Below are positions 1-13,686 of a stretch of 64,000 nt of DNA, in pieces. Source of the stretch: Fomitopsis serialis (Eukaryota; Basidiomycota; Agaricomycetes; Polyporales; Fomitopsidaceae). The DNA is taken from the NCBI RefSeq assembly GCF_022376445.1, contig NW_025954998.1:62001-126000 (forward strand), written 5' to 3'. The position numbers were made by a program, and so were the translations under genes. The first letter of the stretch is position 1. Every line of letters starts with the position of its first letter. The notes below the pieces were generated by a model. The model had not been told where the DNA came from and did no database searches. It saw only the letters and a program-made list of their open reading frames with translations.

Positions 1-35
1 TCATGCATACGGACTTATCAGATCGCCTCCAATAG

Positions 36-1550
36 TTCTTGGAGACGTTCAAACGGCCATCGAAAGTGGACCGCGCGACCTTGATCAACGTAGCTCACAC
101 TTCGCTTGCAACGAAGGTCAACTCCGCTCTCGCGAAAACCCTTGCAGCCGCAGTTGTAGACGCGGTTTTGACGATCCGCCCTCCTCCCCCATCGCCTGGT
201 AAGTCCAGCCGGTCGTGACTCATGGCCATTTCGTTCAGACATATGTTAGATTCTTCGAGCCAATTCCAGGAGCCGATCGACTTGCACATGATAGAGATTA
301 TGAAGATGCAGCACAGAACTGCATCAGAAACTCAGCTCGTTCGTGGCCTGGTCTTGGACCACGGTGCGCGGCATCCCGACATGCCCAAACGCGTGGAGAA
401 TGCCTATATCCTCACCCTCAACGTCAGCTTGGAGTACGAAAAGACGTAAGTCTTCGCTTCACAACGTCGATGTTCCCTGCCTGACATTCGTTCAGCGAGG
501 TGAACTCCGGCTTCTTCTACTCTTCCACTGAGCAGCGAGAAAAGCTCGTCGAGTCGGAGCGGCGGTTCACGGACGCGAAGTGCAAGAAGATCGTCGAGCT
601 GAAGAACCTTGTGTGCGACCAGGCCGTCGACTCCAATGAGAAAAAGAAAAACTTTGTCGTCATCAACCAAAAGGGTATTGACCCGCTCAGTCTTGATATT
701 CTCGCTAAGAACGGCATATTTGCTCTCCGGCGAGCCAAGCGGCGCAACATGGAGCGGTAGGCATCCCCTGTGCATTCTTGCAGGAACTTATCTAACAAGT
801 GATGCTTAGGCTGCAACTCGTCTGCGGTGGAAACGCCCAGAACTCAGTTGATGATCTCACGCCCGATGACCTTGGCTGGGCAGGCCTCGTTTACGAGCAC
901 ACCCTGGGTGAGGACAAATTCACCTTCGTTGAGGACGTCAAGGACCCGAAGTCCGTTACCCTCCTCATCAAGGGCCCGAACCCGCACACGATCCAGCAGA
1001 CGCAGGATGCGCTCCGCGACGGGCTCCGTGCGGTCAAGAATGCGATCGAGGACGGTGCGCTCATTCCCGGTGCGGGCGCATTTGAGGTTGCGTGTGCGGC
1101 GCACTTGACGGGCCCCGTCAAGAAGGCGGCTAAGGGGCGCGCGAAGATGGGTGTGCAGGCGTTCGCGGAGGCACTGCTCATTATTCCGAAGACGCTGGCG
1201 GCGAACGGTGGGTTTGACGTGCAGGACGTGGTTGTCGCACTGCAGGTAGAGACGTATGGTATATGATCATCAATATCGTGTTGACATTTCACCTACACAA
1301 GGAGGAGCAAGCAGAAGGCAACGCCGTCGGGCTTGACTTGCAATCCGGAGAGCCCATCGACCCTACCGTCGAGGGCATCTGGGACAATTATCGAGTTAAG
1401 CGACAGATGCTGCACTCCTGGTGAGTACACGCATACTATTGTCGAAGTGTTCGCTAACACATCCGTAGCTCGGTATTGCCGTCAACTGCTGTCGACAGAC
1501 GAGATTTTGCGTGCGGGCGTAGTTCATTGAAACCAGAAGGCCAGCAGTAG
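36..1550 (+). CDS. CCT6: T-complex protein 1 subunit zeta (CCT6), 3' part
   Basis: Subunit of the cytosolic CCT/TRiC chaperonin, which folds actin, tubulin and other proteins in an ATP-driven double ring. The N-terminal ~135 residues lie left of the window; base 36 follows an intron acceptor. Exons read as 36-198, 270-445, 496-756, 810-1245, 1302-1420 and 1469-1550 encode about 412 residues. Diagnostic stretches are [53 protein letters not shown], the [11 protein letters not shown] hinge segment and [18 protein letters not shown] near the C-terminus. The last exon is split over three frames (…SV / IAVN / [11 protein letters not shown] / [10 protein letters not shown]) by three missing single bases near 1475, 1485 and 1516. 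The 198/270 junction is also out of phase by one, next to a run of five C. The protein order is otherwise normal, so sequence errors are likelier than a pseudogene. Confidence 0.9.
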
Positions 1551-1937
1551 ACTCATCACACATGTATATCACAACAACTTTTGCTCGCTAATCTGAAACC
1601 TGTTACACGGGGTATCCACGGCCAGCGACGCATCTTCGGTCTATTACAAAGGCAAGGTATGTATCGTACACACAATAACGGACTTTGCGTCGACCAGTAA
1701 GGTACAACTCGAGCCAATAGGATAGGATATGGGAATAAGGAGCAATAAGAACAGCATGCAGGACACAGTTCAGGCTAGCACAGCGGATGATGCAAGAAAG
1801 AGTACCGTTCGCGATAGCTTACACAATACGTACGAATCAGAGTGCGAGTCCACGTTCCGATGCGAGTCATTATCGTCAATAGTCTGCTCCTAGCGTTGCT
1901 GTCCGACTTGGATGTAACTTCGACAAACTGAATAAGT

Positions 1938-4900
1938 TTAGGGCCTTTGGAGGAGAACAGTCCGCTTCCAATTCATGGATGGAGACTTGCTTGCGACTTT
2001 TGACAGTACTGATGAACCGGACGGCGAGCCTTTACCGAGTTTGTCGACGGAATGCTCGGAACGAGGGGAAGAATGGGTAGTAGTGAGTCCTTTGACGGGT
2101 GCGCGGCGAGTACCAGACTCGGGGATAATTGTCGGTGCGCGGTATTCCACTCGAGGCAACTCCTCCTCACCGCCGTCTTCCGACTCTGTCCAGGGCCAAC
2201 CCCACTCCTCCTCATCGGACCAGTAACCTTCTTGATTCGTACTGCTATCCAGCTGGTCCACTGAAGGCAGCGTTTCAGCGGATGAGTCATCCTCCTGCTT
2301 TTCTGTCGAGAACCGAGGCGGAGGTGGTGCCCAGCGTCGTCTAGAGAGTTGATCGGAGAGGGCTTCAACGTCACTTTCCAACGAAAGGTGCCGGTGCCAC
2401 AATTGAAGGAGGTTCCGCGTCCTCTTCAGCGCTGTCCGTCTCCGGGTGATACACTACGACAGGGGCAGGCCCGGAGTCACAGGCAGGTCCGTTTCTTCAT
2501 CTGTTGTACGCGCCTCGTCCGTGACTCTAGATATTGGGTCAGCGCGGGCCGTCGCCCAATTGCGACGGGCGAACGACACAGGGTTGGGCGCACGCAGGAG
2601 ACCGATTCCAGGCTTAGCTCCGGTCAGGAGAGACGGACGAAAGTAAACTGGTTCCTCGCCGCTATCGCTGCGTCCGCGCATTCTCATCTTCTTCCTCCTC
2701 TTCCTCCTCCTCTTCCTCCTCCTCCATGCGTATTTTCTTTGATGATGGCTCTTCCTCTTCCTCTTCCTCCACCATCTCACGCGCCGACCTTTTCAAGGCA
2801 GCGGTTCCTCCATCGCGACCTCCACGTCGATGACTTCAACCGGGAATGCGGGGCGCCCTCATCCGCGGACTCCCACTCACTGTCGTCGCTCTTGCCTGAG
2901 GTCTTGACCTTGGTCCGGAAGTTACCCTTAAGCACCCTCTTAGCACGGTTCTTCCGACCGCCGACAGCGAACGCCATCGGCTTCTTGGCATTCTTCCGTC
3001 CGAACCTGCCGTTCGACTCCCTCGGCTGCGCAGCGACTGCCAAAGACTTGGGCGTCGGTACCTTGGGGCTCTCCACTCTTCACCCTCAGGCCGCTTCTTT
3101 ACGGGTGTCTGGGGCAGCTCGGGTAGACCTCGCTTTCCAATCCCGACAGCGCAGAGCCCGTACTCGAGCTAGACGGTGGCGGTGTGACAGGCCGAGCAAG
3201 GCGCGACCTTGACCTCGACGGAAGCCTGGAGTTGGGGGTTTCAGTCTCGCGGAGCTTCAGACTGGGCACGCGGGTCCGTCCGCTTCGCCGACTGTTCTCC
3301 TCTTCCGCCGCCTTCTCTGTCTCCTTGCCCTTCGACGCAGCCACGGGCTTCGCATTGTCTTTCGCCGCACCCGCGCTGACCTTTAGAATGAGCTGCGCAT
3401 TCGTCGACATGCCCACTTTGTTTTTCTTTGGCGGGCGGCCTCGAGGTTTGCCGGTGCTCGTCGGTGCGGCGGGCTTCAGCTTCTTCGCAGGGCGCGGGTC
3501 CTCCTCAACCTCCTGAAGCTTCCGCTTGTTGTATGGCCGCTTCGGTGGAGCGTACCCGTGGGTCGCAAAGTTGAGTTTGCGGTCAAGTGCGGCGAGGGCG
3601 GCGAACGTGATCGGAGTGCTGTTTCGCGTGTCTCGGGGCGTCGGGAGGAACGCGGTACTGCCGTCGCCAGGTAGGCGTTCTGGCCACTTGAGGTTGTATA
3701 TCTCAGAATGGCGCATACACCTGGTAGATGTACACCGTTTGTGAGCACACCAAACTTGTCATACTGGAACAAATTCACATACCTGGGGCATTCCACATTC
3801 ACGTTCTTGCGTGGTCTCCCCCGCTTTCCCGTCCGCCCCAGCGCAAGTCCCCACACCGGCTTGCCCTCTACATGGATCACAGGCAGCACGTTATGGCAGG
3901 TCACACACGTCGGCAGCAGTTTCCCATCTACACCTCTCGGCCCCTCCTCCGGCATCTTCGCCTTCGCCTGTGCCTCGAACGCGCCTAGGTGGAACTGCCT
4001 CGGCCGGAGAGTGCGCGTCTCAGAATGAGGCTCGACGTCCTCGCGGCCCTTGCCCTTGTCCCCCGCCGTTGAGGCAGATGCAGAGGTCGTACCGTCCGGT
4101 TTGTCTTTAAGAGGCGTCGGCAAGCGCGAATTGTCGGTGTCCCGGTCGCCCGCGCTCTTTCGTATCCGAGAAGAGGACCGCACGCTCACAGACGTAGACG
4201 AGTCTGGCGGTGTTGGCAGTTGACTGTTATGCTCGACTTGCGGCTGGTCACCACGTCCAGTGGATGTACGCCCACCCTTGCCACGACCTCGACCGCGTCC
4301 TCGCGATATCGACGCGCTAATGCTCTCTGGAGGCTCCGATGCGGACGCTTCCTCCTTCGCCTTCCGGCTGCGTGTTGATATCATCGAGCGATGCCTCGAC
4401 GGCGTGGATGTCGGCGTGGACACAACACTGATCGACGCAGTGGCCATCATCGGTGTCGAGGGCGGGATCACATCGTCTTCTCTCGGGATCTCCGCGGCTA
4501 CTGTTGAAGCAAGCCATTCCGTCAACGGGGCGGGCTCCGGGTCAGGCGTCATTAACCCATTCCCCTTCGATGGGCCGGCACCCGCGTCTGCACACAACGG
4601 ATCAGGCAGCGACGCGCCCGATGACCCGAGGGAGGTGAGTTCCGACGCAACGTCCGGCTCCACCTCTGCCTCGAGCTCAATGCCGCTCTGCCCAGGCAAC
4701 TCATTCTCTTTCCCCTTCTCGCTCTCCTTCACGACCGCATACACGCCTCGTCGTGTGCGTCGCTCGTTCACATCGACTTCTTCGTGCTCGGACTCCTCCG
4801 AATCACTGGACTCGGCCACCCGTCGCGCGCGGGGCTGCTTTGGTGAGCCCGACGCCGAGTCGGAGAGTTCGTCGTCAGACGAGTGCACTGCATATCCACC

Positions 4901-6787
4901 GCGCCCATGCTTCTCGCACGTCTCGCACAAACAGTGTCTGTTCTTCCCGCCGACTGTCACGGAGGCGTCTCGCGTCAGAGACACTGATCGGGCACAGTAC
5001 CAGAGACACGACTCACAGTATCCATCCCGTAATGCGCTGTTACTTCCTCTCCGACGCCAATAGGCTTTATGACACGAAACGTGATATAGCGCCCCTCACG
5101 GAACAGCTCGACGTTGTGGTCGCAGTCATGCTACAGGCGCCACCACCATGTTAGCGCACATAAACCAGGTTAGGCGGGCGACTCACGTTCACGAAGCGCG
5201 CAGGTCCGAGGAACAGGTGGTTCTTCTTGAGCTGTTTCGAATGAATGACGCTGAAATCGCGCCTAATGGCCACGCCGTCGGATCCCTCGCCAATGCGCTT
5301 CAGTTCCAGGTCTTCCTCCTCGGTAAGGTCCGCCATCGACCCCTTCAGCTCGGTGATCACCATGCCCGGCATGAGTGGTCGCGTCGCCAGTATGCACAGC
5401 TCGGACTTGCCCGTCTTGTGCGAGTATCGCGACGTGTGCGCGATCTCTATTGAGCCTGAAGGGAGGTAGAGTTCGAAGTAGCGGGATGCGTGTCTGCTAG
5501 AGTATCAGCAACAACGCTCAGACATGCAGATCATTAGCCCGGAGAGCATCCAATAGCGGCGCGACGACCCATGTTCGTATACGCAGATCACTCCGATCAA
5601 TCTACATCTCGGCCACCTTGGCGTTTGGTCCGAGCCATCACAGCGCGGTGACGGAAGGCAGCGGCGTAGCCACAGATGACAGAGTGGCATGCACGAGTGT
5701 GTTCCGTCATCCGCGGCAGCTGAACGATACAATGCGGTCCCTCGCGTGCACTTGTGGATGCGACGAACTGTGCGCACATATGCAGGTCAAGCTGCATATA
5801 CCAGTTCACCAACGTCTCGACATGTGGCGTTTGTACCACTGCTTCCAGTCACCACAGTATGGTGACAGGAAACAGCGACGCGGACACAGATGTCAGATCG
5901 CTGCACGCGCACATACAGGGTTGTCCTGCCGAATGCCACCGCGCAGTCCCTTGACCACGCAGTCTGTTTGAGGTTCAAAAGCCGCGGCGCCAACGACGTA
6001 ACACTCCGAGCGAAACGCAACACCCAAAACCCGTCGCGGGGTCATTAGGCGCATAGAGTTGAACTTCGGATCGCGCACAGGCGCGTCGAAATGCGCCACG
6101 GTGAAACCCCAATTCTCAGCGCGAACGGGGTCGGCGTTTGCGGCGCAAAAGGCAGGGACGCGATGCGCAGATGGCGAGAAGGTGCCGCGGCTTCTCGTGC
6201 TCGTTCAATCTCGGCTGCCAGCCCTTCCGCGTCTTTTCCCGAGCCTCCCGCGGTGGGCGTCGAGTTGGCGACAGAGCGTCGGACGCCTCCAGGTCTATCG
6301 AGAGGAAGAGGGACGTACGTGGCAAACGCGTTGATCTGCTTTGGTTCGTAGCCCCTTAGGTAATAGCGGACCGCGTCGAGGCTGGGTGGGGTGGGCATGT
6401 GAGCGGCGATGACAGAGCGGACAGGGGCGGGCACACGCACGTCAGGAGGTCGTCGACGGCGTCGCGGATCGCATTCTGCGGCTGGCCGCGCGCGGTGACG
6501 AGCTGGGAAAAAAACAGCATTAAATCCGACGCGTCGCGGGCGCGGACAGGGGCGTGAAGTGGCGGGCTTACACGGCGGACGATGCGGATGAGATCGTCGG
6601 GGTCGGCCTTGGGGATCGAGCGGTTGGCGTCCATCTTGTGCACGATGAGGGGGACGGCGCCGGTGCCGAGTTTCTCGACGAGCAGGTGGCTGAGAAAGTC
6701 GTCGTCCCGGGAGAGGTCGCGCATGTTCATGATCTTGGTGGGGCGCCATTTGGACAACGAGCTGGTGCCCGCCTTAGGCTGAGGCAT
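1938..6787 (-). CDS. SET9: Histone H4-K20 methyltransferase SET9 (Suv4-20/Kmt5 family)
   Basis: Predicted nuclear enzyme that methylates lysine 20 of histone H4. Exons read on the minus strand: 6787-6572, 6502-6441, 6381-6319, 5493-5187, 5130-5017, 4953-3783, then 3720 onward. The N-terminal family signature is SHLLVEKLGTGAVPLIVHKMD, followed by KQINAFATHASRYFELYLP. The SET domain shows SIEIAHTSRYSHKTGKSELC, ITELKGSMADLTEEED, ARFVN-HDCDHNVELFREGRY, ITFRVIKPIG and a post-SET HCLCETCEKHGRGGY. A CVTC…ECPRC cysteine set follows near 3780. The rest is a long acidic and basic tail with GAA/GAG runs at 2690-2770; I include it down to 1938 because open frames continue, but that end is inferred. Frame breaks: one missing G near 5023 (inside the SET motif YGDGYF), one missing C near 3126, and more in the tail. 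The third intron is 825 bp, very long for this genome. Confidence 0.85.
5550..5975. repeat. Diverged ~210 bp direct duplication inside SET9 intron 3
   Basis: Two imperfect copies lie head to tail, about 5550-5760 and 5760-5975. The best-matching parts are near 5637-5700 and 5850-5913, where blocks such as GGTGACGG/GGTGACAGG and CACAGATGACAG/CACAGATGTCAG align. By eye roughly 70% of bases match in the core. No coding function is visible. The duplication explains part of the unusual intron length. Confidence 0.5.
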
Positions 6788-7207
6788 ACTCCTCAGCGGT
6801 GGAGGGGGAGGGGACGAACGGAGGGGGAGGGACGGCGAGGGGGAGGCAGGTGGCGGGTGAAGAGGAGGTGAAAGACGCGGACAAGACGCGACCGGCGGCA
6901 GGCCTTGTGGCAGTCGCGTGCGGGCGTCTGTGTGTGTGGCCTGGTGCGCCGTCGCAGGCGCTGACATCATCTCACCGCTTTTGTGGACAGGGCACTGTCG
7001 CTCGCTCTGCCCTGTGGCTTGGCTGCTCACGCTCGCCACTCGCTCGTTGCTTCGTTCCGACAGCGGGCACGCATTGCATACAGTACGGACATACAGAAAA
7101 TCATCGAAAGGCGGTGCATAGGACAGACATAGCAGTAGCAGTTTTGTACTATACACCCGCCGCCGGACGCCACCCCTCTCGCAGGCCCCCACAACATCAC
7201 ACCCAAC

Positions 7208-8249
7208 TCATGCCGCATGCGCGTGCTTCTGCTTGCCCGTCCGGAGCTTCCGGAGGTAGAACTACCCCAGATCTCATCAGCACTATCTCTAAGAACGCCC
7301 CGATTGGCAACCACCACCTCGAGTTCCTTGCCCTCCAGCACGTACCCGTCCGCACGTCCAGACTGGCCCGGTCGGCTGCTAATCGCCGCGTACAGCCGTC
7401 CAGCAGCAAACTGTGTCTCCAGCAACGGGTCAACCTTCGCCTCTGTATCGCCACGGGACACGGTCAGAAATTTTGCGCCCCACTATAGCCTGCACACACG
7501 CGCGCTCACCCTTCTTGCGCTCCTCGTACTTGCGCTGCGCGTGGTTCGACAGTTTTTTCTCCTCCGTCGTCTCGGTCGTATCCTTCTTCGCACCCCGCTT
7601 CGTCACGGGTGCCGCGTACTGAAAGAGAAGCACGGCGTGAGAACCGCATTTACACCATAATCGACCACTGTACGTACGTGAGACTCATACCACTGGCGGA
7701 ACGGCGTCGCATCGACCTGGATGATAGCGCTCTTCACGAGCGTGTTTGTTCGCACAAGCTCGTTGTTGGAGGCGTTGTACACCTATTAACCAATCGCAAT
7801 TAGTCCCTCGTAATCTACCCATCCCCGGTCTAATGCCCTAGCCACCCGAATAGCAGAAAGTGACACTCACGACACCAATAATCCTCGTCTTCCGAGTAAC
7901 GTGCTCGGAGCCCCACGCAAAGTTGCCCGAGTCGAGACGGAGGGCGCGGTACTTGAGGTTCCCGCCGCGAACCCGCACGCTGTGGATCCGCTTTGCGCCC
8001 AGCTTCGTCATCGCAGGCTGGCGGCCGAGCTCGAACTTTCTCTTCTTGCGGTACGCGGGGCGTTGCGCACCCGTCGCCGAGCGTTTGTGCCGCGAGCTAC
8101 GCGAGATACCTAGTCAGTGTACCGTCGGTCGAGCAAGCATCGCAGGTGCAAAGATTGCGGTGGGAGCACAATTGGGACGGCAAATGTAATCGGAGAGAGG
8201 CATGGCCATCAGAGGTGCATTCGCTGACAACAGGGGCAGCACTTACCCA
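7208..8249 (-). CDS. RPS8: 40S ribosomal protein eS8
   Basis: Structural protein of the small ribosomal subunit. Six exons read cleanly with GT-AG introns: 8249-8246 (ATG plus one base), 8109-7871, 7782-7678, 7618-7510, 7442-7318 and 7261-7208. They total 636 bases, that is 211 residues. The start [17 protein letters not shown] is the conserved eS8 N-terminus. [86 protein letters not shown] and [15 protein letters not shown] are all present. The tiny first exon ending right after ATGG is a common ribosomal-protein gene layout. The gene is intact with no frame breaks. It lies in the same orientation as SET9, with about 420 bp between them. Confidence 0.97.
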
Positions 8250-9581
8250 TGTTGAATGTCTTGAGGCTTGGGGGTTGGTCAAGTCGGGCGCTGCTTGCAG
8301 TAACTGTGGATGGCGGCGATTGCAGTTCCTCGAATAAGGTTCACACACATCAGTCGGGGCGTGAAACCCAGCCACAGGTCAGCCACCCTCAGCCACCCGC
8401 GCTCTTCGCCTCGGCGACGCTTCGGTGACTCCTTGGGCAGCTGCCGACCATCATCGACTCCGCCTCTATTCACTGCACTTCAACGCGAAATTTCCACGTG
8501 GAATAAGCGGGGGAGAGACGGTATATTCTGTACCTTACCTATTAATATCGCGCCCGACCGATGTCCTGCCTCTTTCCCTCTCTTTCCTCGATTGGAGCCT
8601 GATTTGGAGCCACCATGACGCGAGCTCGTGACGTATTACCACGACGCGTCGCGGGCATCGTGGCTTTCGCGCATACATCCACCTCATCGACATCCTTGAT
8701 CCACAACTCCCACCTCCATGCAAAGTTGCAACCGTCGAGTCGCGTGTTCAAGGCCCCTTTGTGGTATGCAATGCGGTTCAAGCCTAAGGCGTAGCAGTCC
8801 GAGTCAGGCGAATCATGCAGGCACGACTGGAGATCGAGTAGCTAGTGTGGCACTGCGGCGTGCGCACACAAGACCTACAGGTGAGTGAGTATGGCTGGGG
8901 TTGAACGAGCTGCATTGCGATGCGCGCAGCGACGGACTGACCTGGGTTCGACTTGCAGGAGGTGGGCGGCCAGCGGCGGCGGCGGAGGACGGCGTCCGCG
9001 TTGGTCTGTTTTGGACAGTTGGTCCGAGTCGCGCGCTCGTCTTTGAGTTCAAACCGCCACTCTGTGAGCATGTCTGTGATCTCGATCGGAGGGAGGGACT
9101 TACCCGATGTAAGCATACGCCGCCACGGCACCGTCTCGCAAACGATGATCATCCGGAGTCCATGGCTCAAAACAGCTGACAAACTCGGGAAAGTAGAAAT
9201 TTCCTGTCTGCTCGTAAGTACTTCCGCTTTAATTGCCATCATTTGTGAGCTCAATATTAGCCTTCTACGGCACGCACACGGTGTCATACAGCCGCTCCTC
9301 GCGCAGGCCGGGGAGAAGACGCGAATTCGCGAGAAAGCTTTACAGAAAAGGTACGTAAAACTCCCAGGTTCGGAACGTGTACATCGCTGACCATGATGCG
9401 GAAAGTGATCTTCCGGCCCTACAGCACATTTCTGGTACGGTAATTTTCGCTCCGATGGCTCCGAGTCTGTTGCCGCTGCAAATGGCATGGTCCCCGAGTC
9501 TGGTTTCGCACATGGGTAACAGAATGAAGTCAGCGGTACTAAAATAGGTGCGGCATTCTCGGAAACTAGTTTTGTGCGCAC
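8250..9581. other. Intergenic interval, no recognisable gene
   Basis: The first part is presumably the eS8 promoter. A minus-strand open frame (9581-8784, 265 codons) and overlapping shorter frames exist. Their translations are rich in Arg, Cys and Ser and lack recognisable motifs. GTAAGT-like donors near 9100 hint at an exon structure, but I could not join a convincing protein. Confidence 0.4.
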
Positions 9582-9629
9582 TCGACATGATGACTATGGG
9601 TCCAGCAGCGAGCCAGGTACGAGGCTGAG

Positions 9630-9995
9630 ACATCGCCCTCTTGCTATTTTGCTTACTACCTGCTTGCTCGCACACTGCTCGCTCGCCCTCGTCACCCGCT
9701 CGCCTGCGCTCGTCGTCCTTCTCGCCCTCCGTCACCTCGCCCGCCTGCTTGCTCGCCCACTCGGCTTATTGTCCGACCGCTCGTTCACCCTCAGGCTCTC
9801 TTCCCCCCTCGCCTCTTGCCCGCTCGCCTTCCTGCCCGGCGCCCGCTCGTTCTTGCCCGCCTGTGCTCCCCCTCTAGCCAGCTCTCCCACTCTCCCACAT
9901 GCCTGCTCGTGCTTGTCTTATTGCCCACTTGCCCTTCTCGGCCGTCCACCCATCTTCCTGCTAGCCAGCCCGCTTGCTCACCCACTCGCCTGGCC
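9630..9995. repeat. Low-complexity GCTCGCC-like tract
   Basis: About 360 bp are made almost wholly of degenerate units built from CTCGCC, GCTCGC, CTTGCTCGCC and CCCGCTCG, strongly C/T-biased on the plus strand. Translation in any frame gives Leu/Ala/Ser/Pro-rich filler such as LLAHCSLALVTR. It looks like a decayed minisatellite rather than coding sequence. Confidence 0.6.
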
Positions 9996-10429
9996 CATGC
10001 AGGACGAGCTGCACAACCCGCGTCGAACCGCGCAGCACCTGTACACAGGCAGGTACAGGTCGGGGTCGCGCATCTCATCCGTGCTCGGCGCTATCTAGGT
10101 CCTACGTATACTGTTGCCTGGCAGCTCGCTAACGCGTTGACGGTTGGGCCTGTCCAATGTGTACATAGCATCATAAAATACATACCAATGATCTAATATA
10201 ACGAAGCTGAAGTGAAGCAGGAGACGCGAGCTAGGGATGCGAGCGAGGATACCTGGCGGATTGGGTGGGGAAAGTGCTCGGAAATGATTCGGAAATCTTG
10301 TTTTACCTGCGCCTTTTCGTCCCATATCCTCCGAGGAAATACGGCGGGAAAGCGCAGGAAATCTTGCCTTTCCCACATATATCCTGTCAGAAAATTCCGC
10401 TTGACGCGCAGTGATTACAGTACTTGATT

Positions 10430-11520
10430 CTCGACCAGTCCTAACAACTATTGGTTTGTCAATCAGAGTTGCATTCAGCGGTTCCCACATGCCTTCATCG
10501 CAGTGCTAAGTGCTCGGTAGCACAGTCGACGTCGGTCGGCTCTTCTGCGGATACCGCCTGGCAGAGGTACTGTATCTCGCCCATGAGCTCGAACTCAGTG
10601 GGCCGGTATGGATTTTGTCGCAGCACTCTTGTTATCCTTACGGGAAACGCACAAAGTAAGCAGCCTTCACTGCAAAGTTCGCCATGTCTGTCAGTAGCTG
10701 CCGTGTGTATCTCACTGCCTTCAGCTGACTTTTGCCAGTGATTCGGATGTCTTTGAACTTACTTGGATTCAATTGCCCTGGACCGCTCATCAGAGTCTCT
10801 GTGACTTCTCACGCGCAGATAAGTAGCACATACGCTTCACCGAGATGAACGGCAGCCTCAATCTTCGTGATGGTCCGATGACTGCTCGTCCACCGCCTTT
10901 GGAAGAGTTTGCTCTGTCAAACAGCTGTCAGAGCACGCAATCTGTACGGTTTTGTTTACATTACATTGCTCTCTTAACTCTTCCATGTCGCCGTGACTGA
11001 CAGTCGTAAGTGGTCTAGTGTTTTCTCTCTCTTTCGATTGCGTGGTATGTAGTGCCTCTGCGCACGTAACTGTATCCAATTGCCTTGCTGTGAACACGTT
11101 TTCGTGGCTGAGGTTGTGACGATCTTTCTTCCGACCGGCGCTGTACGGTATAACGGAGGTCCAGTGTGTTCTGAAGGATGCCTGGGGCTCCAGTTCTCAC
11201 CCAGTGGTTCTCTTGCATCTGTGGAAGCACTCAGCTGATTCGGAGCACGTCCCTGGGGAGCTCGAGACTCCGCACCATTTCAATGTGCAACCACTCACCG
11301 CAGAAGATGTCCACACTCGCCAGCATTAGCTGCGCGCCTCACTGGGAGACTAGGAGCACAAGTGGATTCCCATGAATGTTGCCCCTTCGCCTAGACAGTT
11401 GCACCAGTCTGCTGCAGTATGTCGAGGACTTGTACCAACTCCGAGTCTACAGGGGACGCCCGATGGGATCTACATACAGAGTAGGATCACGATTGAGATC
11501 GTACACGATCTGAGCGCGCT
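10430..11520 (-). pseudogene. Decayed or error-broken minus-strand gene of unknown type
   Basis: Several protein-like segments follow each other on the minus strand but are cut by stops and frame changes. Read 5' to 3': QIVYDLNRDPTLYVDPIGRP (near 11510), TRSWYKSSTYCSRLVQLSRR, LMLASVDIFCGEWLHIEMVR (near 11310), LPQMQENHWVRTGAPGILQ (near 11210), GQLNPSKFKDIRITGKSQLK (near 10750) and NPYRPTEFELMGEIQYLCQA (near 10600). Amino-acid use looks coding, unlike the shadow frames. I do not recognise the family. Without a homologue I cannot tell a relic from an intron-rich gene with sequencing errors. Confidence 0.3.
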
Positions 11521-11625
11521 TGGGACACGCAGGCACAGCAGTCGCGCAAGGCCGCCCAGCCTCAAGGCCTCACCGCGACACGCCCACTCCTCCTCCTCCT
11601 CTCCCTCTGTCTCTTCGTCCGCAGC

Positions 11626-13686
<2,061 letters not shown>

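Noticed and set aside
4260..5063. 267-codon plus-strand frame opposite SET9
   Set aside because: Mirror of the SET9 coding strand (Ser/Asp-rich because the sense strand encodes Glu/Ser/Arg); no splice or start context.
8111..8245. Possible C/D snoRNA in the first eS8 intron
   Set aside because: A CTGA-like D box exists near the acceptor, but the best C box (CTGATGG) is poor and no terminal stem could be paired.
8784..9581. 265-codon minus-strand frame as a gene
   Set aside because: Cys/Arg/Ser-rich without motif; possible splice donors inside argue against one uninterrupted exon, and no joined protein was convincing.
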